64,000 bases of DNA from Ectopseudomonas composti (GCF_001567565.1 NZ_LSSW01000021.1:1-64000), one strand, 5' to 3'. Positions 8,999-20,423 are shown, counted from the first letter of the stretch. The notes: generated by a model not told the origin, from the letters alone. Program-made: numbers and translations.

Positions 8999-10950
8999 TC
9001 CACCTCGCCGCCTGGTGCTGCTTCGCGCTGCTGGCGATAGCTGCAGGCGGCGCCCAGGCGCAGCTGCGCCTGGACCTGGAAACCGCCGGCCTCGATGCCG
9101 CCGAACGCCAGGCGAGCCAGACCCTGCTGAACGAGGCTATGGCGGCATTGCCTCCGCGCTTCGTCCAACGACTGGATCGCCACGTAAAAGTCAGCTGGCG
9201 TGCCGGGCTGCCCTCGGAGGTCTACGGCCAGGTCGGGCGTTTCAGTGGTATCGAGCTCAATGCCGAACTCCTGCCGAAACTGGTCGATGGCTCGGCGGCA
9301 AAGAATCGCACCGCTCGCCCACACGGCAGCGAACGCCAGGAACTGCTGGCCACTCTGGTGCACGAGCTGACCCACCTGTACGACCGCGCACGCCTGTGGC
9401 CTGCGGCCCAGCGTCGACACATCTCTCTCTGCCAGCAACGCTCCGGTTCGACGGACCTGGTCGGGCTGCCGGATGATTGCCGCGGCCAGACCGAACGCCG
9501 CTTCACCCTCAGCGACGATCCCCGTCTGCTCGATCTGGCCGGCTGGCAGCAGCGTGTCGGCCAGCGTGGAGCACGCGATCTGGACAATGGCCAGGTCGCG
9601 CGCAGCCCGGACAACTACGAGCTGACCAATGCGCTGGAATTCGTCGCGGTCAATCTCGAGTATTTCCTGCTCGATCCCAGCTACGCCTGCCGACGCCCTT
9701 CACTGGCCCGCTATTTCCGCGAGCACTTCGACTGGACGCCGCCGAGCGAGCCGTGCGCAAACGACTACCCCTACCTCAACGCCGGGCGCGACTTCGCCCA
9801 GCAGCCATTGGGACGGCTCGACCCCGAGCGTGTGTATGAAGTCGACTACCTGCTCGCCGAAGCCAACGATGCCTGGATGAGCCGCTGGGGCCACAGCATG
9901 CTGCGCCTGGTGGTCTGCGCGCCGGGCCGGCCGCGTGGCCCGGACTGCCGCCTGGACCTCGATCACCACCTGGTGTTGTCCTACCGCGCCTTCGTCGGCG
10001 ACCTGCAACTCTCGAGCTGGGATGGCCTGACTGGCGTCTATCCCTCACGCCTGTTCGTCCTGCCGCTGGAGCAGGTGATCGACGAATACACCAAGGTCGA
10101 GCTGCGCAGCCTGGCATCGGTACCGCTGCGCCTTTCGCGCGACGAGGTCGAGCAACTGGTGGTACGCGCTGCCGAACAGCACTGGAGCTATGACGGCGAC
10201 TACTACTTCGTTTCCAACAACTGTGCGGTGGAAACCCTCAAGCTGCTGCGCAGCGGCACTGGCAACCCACGCCTGCAGGCGCTCGACAGCATCCTGCCCA
10301 ATGGCCTGCTGGAGCTGATGGATGCCCGCGGCCTGGCCGACACTCAGGTGCTCGAAGATCCGCGTGAAGCACTGCGCCTGGGTTATCGCTTCGACTCCTT
10401 CCGCGAACGTTACCAGGCGATGTTCCGCGTCCTGCGCGAGCGCCTGCCGATAACCCAGGACAGCGTCGAGACCTGGCTGGAGCAGTCTGCCGAAACCCGG
10501 CGCACCTGGTTCGCCCAGGCCGACCTGCGCGCCAGTGCCGCGCTGTTGCTGCTGGAGCAGGCCGCGCTGCGCCGGCAACTGCTGCTGGCCCAGGACGAAC
10601 TCAAGCGGCGCTACCTCACCGGCCGCGCCGCCGGCGATCCGAGCCTGAACAAGGCCGGCGCCGCGCTGGAACAGATCCTCGCCAACAGCGGCTTCCTCAG
10701 TCGCCCGGCAGAATTGCTCGACGGCGGCTACGGCCTGCCGCAAGGCAGCGAATGGCAAGGCCTGGAAAACCGCAGCCGCGAGCGCCAGCAGCAACTGCGC
10801 CAGCTCAGCGACGAGCTCGATGGCGAGGTGCGCAACCTGCTGCAACCCGAGCGCCTGGCCGAGCTGGAAGCCAACGAGGCCAATCTGGTCGCACTGGGCG
10901 AACACCTGCGTGCCCTGCACAAGGCCAGTGGTGGACTGGAGTTGCCCTAG
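8995..10950 (+). CDS. DUF4105 family secreted protein with HExxH and Cys/His centres
   Basis: A 651-residue exported protein starting at a GTG that overlaps the previous stop. A signal peptide covers about residues 1-22. The N-terminal half contains H123-E-L-T-H127 and a downstream E215/E222 helix (ALEFVAVNLEYFLLD), the layout of a gluzincin zinc peptidase. The DUF4105 region follows with WGHSML (H300) and SNNCA (C410), which resembles the His/Cys pair of NlpC/P60- or LRAT-like hydrolases. The C-terminal 200 residues are helical and Q/R/L-rich, likely coiled coil. Activity is inference only; coupling to DUF2388 suggests an envelope function. Confidence 0.82.
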   Translation: MIHLAAWCCFALLAIAAGGAQAQLRLDLETAGLDAAERQASQTLLNEAMAALPPRFVQRLDRHVKVSWRAGLPSEVYGQVGRFSGIELNAELLPKLVDGSAAKNRTARPHGSERQELLATLVHELTHLYDRARLWPAAQRRHISLCQQRSGSTDLVGLPDDCRGQTERRFTLSDDPRLLDLAGWQQRVGQRGARDLDNGQVARSPDNYELTNALEFVAVNLEYFLLDPSYACRRPSLARYFREHFDWTPPSEPCANDYPYLNAGRDFAQQPLGRLDPERVYEVDYLLAEANDAWMSRWGHSMLRLVVCAPGRPRGPDCRLDLDHHLVLSYRAFVGDLQLSSWDGLTGVYPSRLFVLPLEQVIDEYTKVELRSLASVPLRLSRDEVEQLVVRAAEQHWSYDGDYYFVSNNCAVETLKLLRSGTGNPRLQALDSILPNGLLELMDARGLADTQVLEDPREALRLGYRFDSFRERYQAMFRVLRERLPITQDSVETWLEQSAETRRTWFAQADLRASAALLLLEQAALRRQLLLAQDELKRRYLTGRAAGDPSLNKAGAALEQILANSGFLSRPAELLDGGYGLPQGSEWQGLENRSRERQQQLRQLSDELDGEVRNLLQPERLAELEANEANLVALGEHLRALHKASGGLELP

Positions 10951-10967
10951 ATTCGAGAGCGGGGTCG

Positions 10968-11018
10968 CCCGGATGCAATCTGGAAAGTCGTGCCAGCCAG
11001 CCCCGGATTGCATCCGGG
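10968..11018. repeat. REP-like extragenic palindrome (CCCGGATTGCATCCGGG type)
   Basis: CCCGGATGCAATC (10968-10980) is the exact inverse of GATTGCATCCGGG (11006-11018), and the second copy also folds on itself (CCCGGAT-TGC-ATCCGGG, 11002-11018). The same unit with the following CTACG recurs at 60552-60573. It lies between two convergent genes and could serve as a bidirectional transcript end. Confidence 0.75.
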
Positions 11019-11033
11019 CTACGGGGCAAGGCC

Positions 11034-11438
11034 CTACGCAATGATCTCTTCGTTCTCTTCCGGCAACTGCGGATCGACCGTCAGCCAGGGCAAGCGGCTC
11101 TCCACCCAGATATGCCGATTCGCCGGCGCCTGTTCAGGCTTATCCAGCGTGGCCACGGTCACGTCCAGGGTCTCCGGGCTGAGCGAAGTAAACAGCGCCA
11201 GGTGAGCGCCGCAGTCGCCACAGAAATAGCGCGTGCAACTGCTCGATGAGGCGAAAGCCTTCGGTGTGCCGCGCAACCACTGAAACGCCTGGCGCGGCAC
11301 CGTGACCCAGGTGGTGAGGATGCCGCCGCTGCTGCGCCGACAGATCGTGCAATGGCAATGCGCACTATCCGTCAGCGGCGCCTCGATGCGGTAACGCAGC
11401 GCACCACACTGGCAACCGCCCTGATGTTCGATCTTCAT
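11034..11438 (-). CDS. GFA-family zinc protein
   Basis: A 134-residue protein of the glutathione-dependent formaldehyde-activating (GFA/CENP-V) fold. Zinc-binding cysteines are visible: C9-x-C11 (GGCQCGALRY), C28-x-C30-xx-C33 (HCHCTICRR) and C73-xx-C76 (YFCGDCGAH). Most bacterial members have no proven substrate, so formaldehyde activity should not be assumed. The start was moved 19 codons inward from the longest frame because GGAGG lies just upstream of the ATG at 11438. It converges with the DUF4105 gene. Confidence 0.88.
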   Translation of the reverse strand: MKIEHQGGCQCGALRYRIEAPLTDSAHCHCTICRRSSGGILTTWVTVPRQAFQWLRGTPKAFASSSSCTRYFCGDCGAHLALFTSLSPETLDVTVATLDKPEQAPANRHIWVESRLPWLTVDPQLPEENEEIIA

Positions 11439-11506
11439 TCTGCCTCCGCCTTGCATTGCCCCGCGCCGCTGACCAAGATAGGCGCTCACCACCATCGGGG
11501 GTTCCC

Positions 11507-12412
11507 GTGATAGACCTGTTGCTGGCCCTGTGGCCGCTGTTCGCCATGATAGTCGCCGGCTACTGGCTGCGCCTGCGTGAGTTCCCGAGCGAGGCCTTCT
11601 GGCCGGGTGCCGAGCGCCTCAACTATTTCATCCTGTTCCCTGCGCTGCTGTTCTCCAGCCTGGCCCGCGCACCGCTGAACAACCCGGCCCTGCCGCGCCT
11701 GGCCCTGGCCGTGCTGCTGGCGCTGGGCATCGCCTGGGTCGTCCTGCTGCTGGTACGCCGCCTGCGGGGCTGGCCGGCCGGACGCTTCGGCGCCTTCAGC
11801 CAGGGCATCCTGCGTTTCAACACCTACCTGGGCCTGGCCGCAGTGGGCAGCCTGTTCGGCCAGCAGGGCCTGACGCTGGCCGCGCTGATGCTGGCCCTGA
11901 TGGTGCCGACGGTGAACGTGCTGTCGGTCTGGTCGCTGACTGCCGAGCGCGGCGTCAGCGCGCGTAGCCTGCTGCTGCCGATCATCAAGAACCCGCTGAT
12001 TCTTGCCTGTGTCGGCGGCGCCCTGTTCAACCTCACGGGCATCGGCCTGCCGGGTGGCACGGACCGCCTGCTCAGCCTGCTCGCCGCCGCCAGCCTGCCG
12101 CTTGGCCTGCTCTGCGTCGGCGCGGCACTGAAGCCCGAGCAACTGGGTGGGGAGATTCCCGCGCTGGGCTGGAACAGCGTACTGCGGCTGCTGGCGATGC
12201 CGCTGCTGGCCTGGGGCGTGGCCTGGGCATTGGCGCTTCCGGCGATGGAAAGCGCGGTGCTGGTGCTGTTCTTCGCCCTGCCCACCGCCCCCACGGCCTA
12301 TGTACTGACCCGCCAGCTCGGCGGCGACAGTCAGCTGATGGCCGGCATCATTACCCTGCAGACGCTGCTGGCAGCGGGCAGCCTAGTGGCGATCATGGCC
12401 TTGCTGGCCTGA
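11507..12412 (+). CDS. AEC (auxin efflux carrier) family transporter
   Basis: A roughly 301-residue membrane protein with about ten hydrophobic segments and the AEC signatures LNYFILFPALLF near the N-terminus and FALPTAPTAYVLTRQLGGD near the C-terminus. The GTG start at 11507 (reading VIDLLLALWPLF) follows GGGGG and places the first membrane helix at the N-terminus; the longer ATG frame from 11456 adds a hydrophilic leader that looks spurious. Substrates of bacterial members are mostly organic anions or unknown. It ends four bases before a convergent gene. Confidence 0.88.
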   Translation: MIDLLLALWPLFAMIVAGYWLRLREFPSEAFWPGAERLNYFILFPALLFSSLARAPLNNPALPRLALAVLLALGIAWVVLLLVRRLRGWPAGRFGAFSQGILRFNTYLGLAAVGSLFGQQGLTLAALMLALMVPTVNVLSVWSLTAERGVSARSLLLPIIKNPLILACVGGALFNLTGIGLPGGTDRLLSLLAAASLPLGLLCVGAALKPEQLGGEIPALGWNSVLRLLAMPLLAWGVAWALALPAMESAVLVLFFALPTAPTAYVLTRQLGGDSQLMAGIITLQTLLAAGSLVAIMALLA

Positions 12413-12416
12413 GCTG

Positions 12417-13181
12417 TTATTGCGCGTAGCGCTCGATCAGACGCTGATACTCCCCACTCGCCTTGAGCGCTTCGAGCCCGCGGTCGAAGCCCTCGATCAA
12501 CTCGGCAGCATGTGGATGTTGCCGCGAGACGATCAGGTGCAGCGTATTGCTCTGCAATGGCGCCTGCGACCGATGAAAACGCTGCATGTCGGCGCCGGCA
12601 CTGCGCAGGGCGCTGTCCCCCAGGTTGCGGTCGGCGACGAACAGGTCGTCTCGTTTGAGCAGCAACAACCGCGCACATTCATGCAGCCCCAGCGGAGAAT
12701 GGCGACGCAACACGCCCTGGTCGAGCAATTGCTGGATCGCTGCAGGTGGCTGCCAGCCCAGTGGGTAGCAGAGCCGGCGGCCGCTCATGGCCGGCAGATC
12801 ATCGAGTTCGACGTGATCACCGGCCCGGCTGAAGATGTACTGCTCGGCCATATAGATGGGCGCAGAGTAGAGAAACTCCGCCTCACGCTCGGCGGACCGG
12901 ACGTAGGGAAAGGTGGCATCGTAGTCGCCGCGTTTGGCCTTCAGATAACCGCGATTCCAGGGCAGCCAATCGAGCGTGATCGCCGTGCCTTGCTCGGCCA
13001 GTGCCGCGCGCACCACCTGGGTGAGCATGCCCTGCCCGGGCAGGGCCTTGCCGGTAAAGGGCGCGTAGTCGTCACCAGTAGCCAGATGCAGCACCTGTGC
13101 GCGCGCCGATGCGCACAACAGCAGACTCAGCAGAGCCGCCCCCCAAAATCCCACCATCGATCTCCAGTACCTGGCCTGCAT
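12417..13181 (-). CDS. Periplasmic amino-acid-type substrate-binding protein
   Basis: A 254-residue member of the bacterial extracellular solute-binding family 3 fold (LATGDDYAPFTG, then a Venus-flytrap domain ending EALKASGEYQRLIERY). A signal peptide covers about residues 1-28 (ending ARA-Q). No ABC permease or ATPase gene is adjacent, so it is an orphan; such proteins may work with a distant transporter or as sensors. Ligand unknown. It is divergent from the PilT-like gene. Confidence 0.82.
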   Translation of the reverse strand: MQARYWRSMVGFWGAALLSLLLCASARAQVLHLATGDDYAPFTGKALPGQGMLTQVVRAALAEQGTAITLDWLPWNRGYLKAKRGDYDATFPYVRSAEREAEFLYSAPIYMAEQYIFSRAGDHVELDDLPAMSGRRLCYPLGWQPPAAIQQLLDQGVLRRHSPLGLHECARLLLLKRDDLFVADRNLGDSALRSAGADMQRFHRSQAPLQSNTLHLIVSRQHPHAAELIEGFDRGLEALKASGEYQRLIERYAQ

Positions 13182-13345
13182 CCGCCTTCGCGCTCCTGAT
13201 CATTGACTCTCGCCTTCGTGAGCAAGGCTGTCCAGCGCAACCCGGTTATAGGGCGACAATTCATGCCGTTCTCTTGATACGGAACAACTGGCGCTGCAGG
13301 ACGCCGTCTATCCTTGCTGCAACACGAATGACCTGCGGCAAGCCG

Positions 13346-14473
13346 ATGAACGAAACCAACGCCGAGCAACCCGACGTATTCCCCTACCTGCAGCTGATGC
13401 ACCAGCATGCCGGATCGGACCTGTTCTTCAGTGTCGGTGCGCCGCCGCACATGAAGGTCGAAGGCCATAGCCAAGCGGCGGGCCAGCGCATCCTGAAGGC
13501 CGGCGAAGTGCAGCAACTGGCCTATCAGTTGATGACCCAGAAACAGATCGCCGAGTTCGAACGCGATCTGGAGATGAACCTGGCGGTCAGCCTGCAAGGC
13601 GCCGGACGCTATCGGGTCAACGTCTACTACCAGCGGGGTGAAGTGGCCATGGTGGTGCGCCTGATCAAAAGCCAGATTCCCGGTTTCGAGGCACTCGGCC
13701 TGCCCAAGCTGCTGGAGAAACTGGCCATGCAGGATCGCGGGCTGATTCTGGTCACCGGCGCGGCGGGCTCGGGTAAGTCCACCACGCTGGCGGCGATGCT
13801 GGATTTTCGCAACCGCCACAAGAGCGGCCATATCGTCTGCATCGAAGACCCCATCGAGTTCCTCCACAGCCACCAGCGCTCGATCATCGATCAACGCGAA
13901 GTCGGCCTCGATACCCACAGCTTCGACGACGCCCTGCGCAATGTGCTGCGCGAGGCGCCGGACGTGATCATGCTTGGCGAGATCCGCGACGCCGCCACCA
14001 TGCAGCACGCACTGCACTACGCCGAGACCGGCCACCTGTGCATCGCCACCCTGCACGCCACCAGCAGCAGCCACGCCATCGAACGCATCGCCCGCTTCTT
14101 CCCCGACGAGGCGCGCAAGCAGGTGCTGGCCGATGTCGCGCACAACCTGCTGGCGGTGATCGGCCAGCGTCTGGTGCCCGGCATCGCGCAGAAGCGCGTG
14201 GCGGCAGTGGAGCTGATGCTCGGTACGCCCTACATCCGTGACCTGATTCAGCGCGACGAACTGGAGGAGTTGCGCGAAGCCACGGCGCGGGCGGCCGAAC
14301 AAGGCCTGCAGACTTTCGACCAGCACCTGTTCGCCCTGCTCGAAGCCGGCCGCATCAACCTGGCCGAAGCGCTCAAGTTCGCCGACTCGCGTACCGACCT
14401 CAGCCTCAAGTTCAAACTCGAGCGCGGTTTCTCTGCCGACGATGCCGAACTCAAAGTGTTGCGCGACGGCTGA
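13346..14473 (+). CDS. PilT/PilU-family type IV pilus ATPase
   Basis: A 375-residue secretion-type AAA ATPase. The N-terminal PAS-like domain (HAGSDLFFSVGAPPHMKVEG) is typical of PilT/PilU. The Walker A is G138-AAGSGKST with K144; the Asp box and Walker B are in IEDPIEFLHSH and DVIMLGEIRDAATMQ; the His box is CIATLHATSSSHAIERI. It would power retraction of type IV pili at the inner membrane. No other pilus gene is nearby, unlike the usual pilTU locus, so this is probably an extra paralogue. The ATG at 13346 puts the conserved domain near the N-terminus; upstream codons from 13097 overlap the divergent gene. Confidence 0.9.
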   Translation: MNETNAEQPDVFPYLQLMHQHAGSDLFFSVGAPPHMKVEGHSQAAGQRILKAGEVQQLAYQLMTQKQIAEFERDLEMNLAVSLQGAGRYRVNVYYQRGEVAMVVRLIKSQIPGFEALGLPKLLEKLAMQDRGLILVTGAAGSGKSTTLAAMLDFRNRHKSGHIVCIEDPIEFLHSHQRSIIDQREVGLDTHSFDDALRNVLREAPDVIMLGEIRDAATMQHALHYAETGHLCIATLHATSSSHAIERIARFFPDEARKQVLADVAHNLLAVIGQRLVPGIAQKRVAAVELMLGTPYIRDLIQRDELEELREATARAAEQGLQTFDQHLFALLEAGRINLAEALKFADSRTDLSLKFKLERGFSADDAELKVLRDG

Positions 14474-14489
14474 CTGGCTTTATGGGCGA

Positions 14490-14559
14490 TTTCGGCCGAT
14501 GCTCATCTATACAGGCCGAAACCATAACCTCTAATCGGCCGTCTTTCAGGGGGCCGATT
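14490..14559 (+). promoter_or_regulatory. Leader with four alternating complementary segments before the Na/phosphate cotransporter
   Basis: Four segments occur in order: TTTCGGCC (14490-14497), GGCCGAAA (14514-14521), AATCGGCC (14533-14540) and GGCCGATT (14552-14559). Segments 1+2 and 3+4 each form perfect eight-base stems, and 2+3 can form a competing six-base stem. The 3+4 hairpin holds part of the AGGGGG ribosome site (14548-14553) and ends two bases before the ATG. It could switch translation on and off; this is inference. Confidence 0.5.
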
Positions 14560-14560
14560 T

Positions 14561-16201
14561 ATGCTGACCCTGCTGCATTTGCTGTCAGCCATTGCCCTGT
14601 TGGTCTGGGGCACACACATCGTACGTACCGGCATCCTGCGCGTGTTTGGTTCACAACTGCGCAAGGTGCTCAGCCACAACATCGGCCGCCGGCCGCTGGC
14701 GTTCGTCGCCGGCATCGGCGTCACGGCGCTGGTGCAGAGCAGCAACGCCACAGCCCTGCTGGTCACCTCCTTCGTCGCCCAGGGCCTGATGGCCCTGGCG
14801 CCCGGCCTGGCGATCATGCTCGGCGCGGATGTCGGCACCGCCCTGATGGCACGCGTGCTGACCCTCGACCTGAGCTGGCTGAGCCCGCTGCTGATCTTTC
14901 TCGGGGTGATCTTCTTCCTCTCGCGGCGGCAGACCCGTGCCGGCCAGCTTGGCCGCGTGGCCATCGGCCTCGGCCTGATGCTGCTGGCACTGGAACTGAT
15001 CGTCGCTGCGGCTACGCCGATCACCGAAGCGCGCGGGATACGCGTGCTGTTCGCCTCGCTGACCGGCGACCTGCTGCTCGACGCACTGGTTGGCGCGATG
15101 TTCGCCCTGCTCACCTACTCCAGCCTGGCGGCTGTGCTGCTCACCGCGACCCTGGCCGGCGCCGGGCTGATCAGCCTGCCCGTGGCCATCGGCCTGGTGA
15201 TCGGCGCCAATATCGGCAGCGGCCTGCTGGCCTTTCTCACCAGCAGCCTGCAGAACCCGGCCGGGCGTCGCGTGGCGCTGGGCAGCCTGATCTACAAGCT
15301 GATCGGACTGCTGCTGGTGCTGCCCGTACTGCAGCCCCTGGCCCATTGGCTGGACAGCCTGAACTGGCGCCCGGCAGAGTTGGTGATCGCTTTCCACCTG
15401 CTCTACAACACCCTGCGCGCGCTGCTGATGTTGCCCAGCGTCGGGCTGATGGCGCGTTTCTGCAACTGGCTGCTGCCGGATCGGGCCGACGACAGCGGCG
15501 TTGCCCGGCCGCGCCATCTCGACCCGACAGCACTGGCCACGCCGAGCCTGGCGCTGTCCAACGCGGTACGCGAAACCCTGCGCGTGGGCGACAAGATCGA
15601 AGCCATGCTCGGCCGCCTGCTGCCGGTGCTGGAACAGAACCAGCCGGCGCTGAACAAGGAGCTGCGCAGCCTCAATGACGATGTCGCCAGTCTCTGTCGC
15701 GCGGTCAAACTCTATCTCGCGCAGATCCCGCGAGAAGCGCTGAGCGAGCACGAAAGTCGGCGCTGGGCGGAGATTCTCGAACTGGCCGTGAACCTGGAAC
15801 AGGCCGGCGACCTGATCGAACGCATGCTCGGCAAAATCCAGAACGAGAAGACCGCGCAACGCCGGGCCTTCTCCGAAAAGGGGCTGGAGGAACTGACCAG
15901 CCTGCATGGGCAACTGATGGCCAACCTGCGCCTGGGGCTCAACGTGTTCCTCAGTGCCGATCACGCCAGTGCCAGCCAGCTGCTGCGGGAGAAGCGCCGC
16001 TTCCGCGCCCAGGAAAGGCGCCTGGCGCATGCCCATATCGGCCGGCTGCAACGGCAGGTGGTGCAGAGCATCGAAACCAGCTCCCTGCACCTGGAGCTGA
16101 TCGCCGACATGAAACGGCTCAACTCGCTGTTCTGCGCCAGCGCCTACGTGGTGCTGGAGGGCGGCGAGACCGGCGCCCTCAAGCTCGAAGGTGGCGAATG
16201 A
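14561..16201 (+). CDS. Na/Pi cotransporter family protein with PhoU-like tail
   Basis: A 546-residue protein. The N-terminal part (about 1-320) is a membrane domain with the inverted QSSNATALLV-type signature (VTALVQSSNATALLVTSFVA) and a second repeat copy in which SSLAAVLLTATL replaces it. Residues about 335-535 are a helical PhoU-like cytoplasmic domain (LSNAVRETLRVGDKIEAML, EQAGDLIERMLGK). Members import phosphate with sodium or modulate phosphate efflux. Its stop codon is separated by one base from the convergent permease gene. The leader hairpins upstream may control translation. Confidence 0.9.
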   Translation: MLTLLHLLSAIALLVWGTHIVRTGILRVFGSQLRKVLSHNIGRRPLAFVAGIGVTALVQSSNATALLVTSFVAQGLMALAPGLAIMLGADVGTALMARVLTLDLSWLSPLLIFLGVIFFLSRRQTRAGQLGRVAIGLGLMLLALELIVAAATPITEARGIRVLFASLTGDLLLDALVGAMFALLTYSSLAAVLLTATLAGAGLISLPVAIGLVIGANIGSGLLAFLTSSLQNPAGRRVALGSLIYKLIGLLLVLPVLQPLAHWLDSLNWRPAELVIAFHLLYNTLRALLMLPSVGLMARFCNWLLPDRADDSGVARPRHLDPTALATPSLALSNAVRETLRVGDKIEAMLGRLLPVLEQNQPALNKELRSLNDDVASLCRAVKLYLAQIPREALSEHESRRWAEILELAVNLEQAGDLIERMLGKIQNEKTAQRRAFSEKGLEELTSLHGQLMANLRLGLNVFLSADHASASQLLREKRRFRAQERRLAHAHIGRLQRQVVQSIETSSLHLELIADMKRLNSLFCASAYVVLEGGETGALKLEGGE

Positions 16202-16202
16202 C

Positions 16203-17711
16203 TCAGTCGGCGCTTGTCACGCGCTCTGGCTCGGCCGGCTGCACACCGCGCCAGGCGTACCAGGCGAAGAACAGCGCCATCAGCAGATAGCCGTGGACGA
16301 AGTCCGGCGCGGCGTACCAGGCCAGCTTGGGCGCGTGCATCAGGCCGAAGAAAGCCATGGCCGCCGCCACCAGGGCGAAGGTGGTGGCCTGGCGGAACTG
16401 GCGATCGATCACCGCCACGCACATGGCGCCGAGCAGGATGGCACTGAACATGGCGCCCTGCCCCAGCGCGCCGATGGCACTGGAAATACCCTCGACCACT
16501 TCGGGTGCGCCGCGGTTGAAGCGGGTCATCAGGTAATTGGCGAAGTACGGCAGCATCGCCAGCGCCACCGCCGGGTAGTAACGGGCGTGGTTGCTGTTGA
16601 ACGCCGTGGCGATCATCGACATGCCGACGAACACCAGAATCGGCGCCACCACCGACACCGGAATCAGCGCGGCGATGAAGGCGATCAGACCGAACATGGT
16701 CGCCAGGCCATACACCGCGCCATTGAGCAGGCTGTAACCGCGTCCGGCGCCCATCCACTTCGAACCGACGGTGGCGATGTACACGGTGGTCGGGAACACA
16801 CCGCCGAACAGCGCACCGAGCGAAGTGCCGAGACCGTCCACGGCCTGGCACTCGCGCACGCTGTAGCTGTCACCGGCGGCGCTCATGGCCTCGACGTTGT
16901 TCATGGTCTCGATGGCGTTGTACAGGGTGATCGGCAGGATCACCGTCATCAGCGCCAGCAGGCTGGTGAACAGCAGGCCCAGACCTTCGTACCAGGCCAT
17001 ATTGGGCAGCAGCGGGTAGAAACCCAGATGGGTGAAGGCGTCGCTGAACTTGCCGCCGTCAGCGGCGCCGATCAGGTAGGCCAGCGCCGTACCGACGACG
17101 ATGGCGAACAGCGAGGCCGGCAGGCGGAACGGCATGCTCACCCGCGCCACCAGGCCGACGATGGTGATGGCCAGTACCAGCAGGCCGATCACTGGGACTT
17201 CCAGGGTCTTGAACAGCATTTCCCCGGCAATGAAGGTCAGCGCCACCCCGGCCACCGCGCCAAGCATGGCAGCACGCGGCAGATGACGCTGCACCCAGTT
17301 GCCGACCAGGCTGATGGCGGCCTCGATCAGGCCACTGATGAAGCAGGCGGCCACCGCCACCTTCCAGGCCAGCTCGGCGTCGCCGGTGAGGGTCTTGGCC
17401 GGTAGCAGCACGCCGAACAGAAAGACGAACATCACCGGCGTGCTGATGCCGTAGGACAACGCGGTGACGTCCGCGCGGTTTTCCTTGTGCGCCAGCCGTG
17501 CGGCGCTCCAGGCGTAGTAGAAGTTGCCGGCCATCACCGCCACCGCCGCACCCGGCAACACCTGAGCGAACACGATCTCGGCAGGAAAGCCCATACCCAG
17601 CATGCTGATGGCGATGATCACGAAGTTGGCGATGTTGTTCTGGAACAGAGCGAAGAAGGCGTCGGTGTCCTCCTTCTTGTACCAGGGGTAATGCACGCGC
17701 GGCGTCGACAT
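16203..17711 (-). CDS. NCS2-family permease (nucleobase or related substrate)
   Basis: A roughly 502-residue membrane protein with about 12 to 14 hydrophobic segments. Features of the xanthine/uracil permease superfamily are seen in QNNIANFVIIAISMLGMG, TLYNAIETMNNVEAMSAAGD and FGGVFPTTVYIATVGSKW. The start at 17711 (MSTPRVHYPWYKKED) places the conserved N-terminus correctly; the longer frame from 17777 has no support. Substrate is not predictable; purines or uracil are possible. It is likely monocistronic, as a terminator precedes it and its stop meets the convergent cotransporter gene. Confidence 0.85.
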   Translation of the reverse strand: MSTPRVHYPWYKKEDTDAFFALFQNNIANFVIIAISMLGMGFPAEIVFAQVLPGAAVAVMAGNFYYAWSAARLAHKENRADVTALSYGISTPVMFVFLFGVLLPAKTLTGDAELAWKVAVAACFISGLIEAAISLVGNWVQRHLPRAAMLGAVAGVALTFIAGEMLFKTLEVPVIGLLVLAITIVGLVARVSMPFRLPASLFAIVVGTALAYLIGAADGGKFSDAFTHLGFYPLLPNMAWYEGLGLLFTSLLALMTVILPITLYNAIETMNNVEAMSAAGDSYSVRECQAVDGLGTSLGALFGGVFPTTVYIATVGSKWMGAGRGYSLLNGAVYGLATMFGLIAFIAALIPVSVVAPILVFVGMSMIATAFNSNHARYYPAVALAMLPYFANYLMTRFNRGAPEVVEGISSAIGALGQGAMFSAILLGAMCVAVIDRQFRQATTFALVAAAMAFFGLMHAPKLAWYAAPDFVHGYLLMALFFAWYAWRGVQPAEPERVTSAD

Positions 17712-17782
17712 GACGGGCTGAGTCCTTGTTGTCCGAATGGTCAGGCCGGCGAGTCTATCAACCCGGCCATCGGCCATAAACG

Positions 17783-17808
17783 AACAAGGCAGCCGAAGCT
17801 GCCTTGTT
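17783..17808 (-). terminator. Terminator of the TRAP permease gene
   Basis: AACAAGGCAG (17783-17792) and CTGCCTTGTT (17799-17808) form a perfect ten-base stem. Read on the minus strand the loop is CTTCGG, a very stable UUCG-type loop, with a short T-rich tail. It lies 18 bases past the stop of the TRAP permease. Confidence 0.75.
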
Positions 17809-17826
17809 GGTGTCGCGTCGACCCGG

Positions 17827-20385
<2,559 letters not shown>

Positions 20386-20423
20386 AGGGTAGGACACCTA
20401 CGTTGTCATTCTGATAAAAACGG

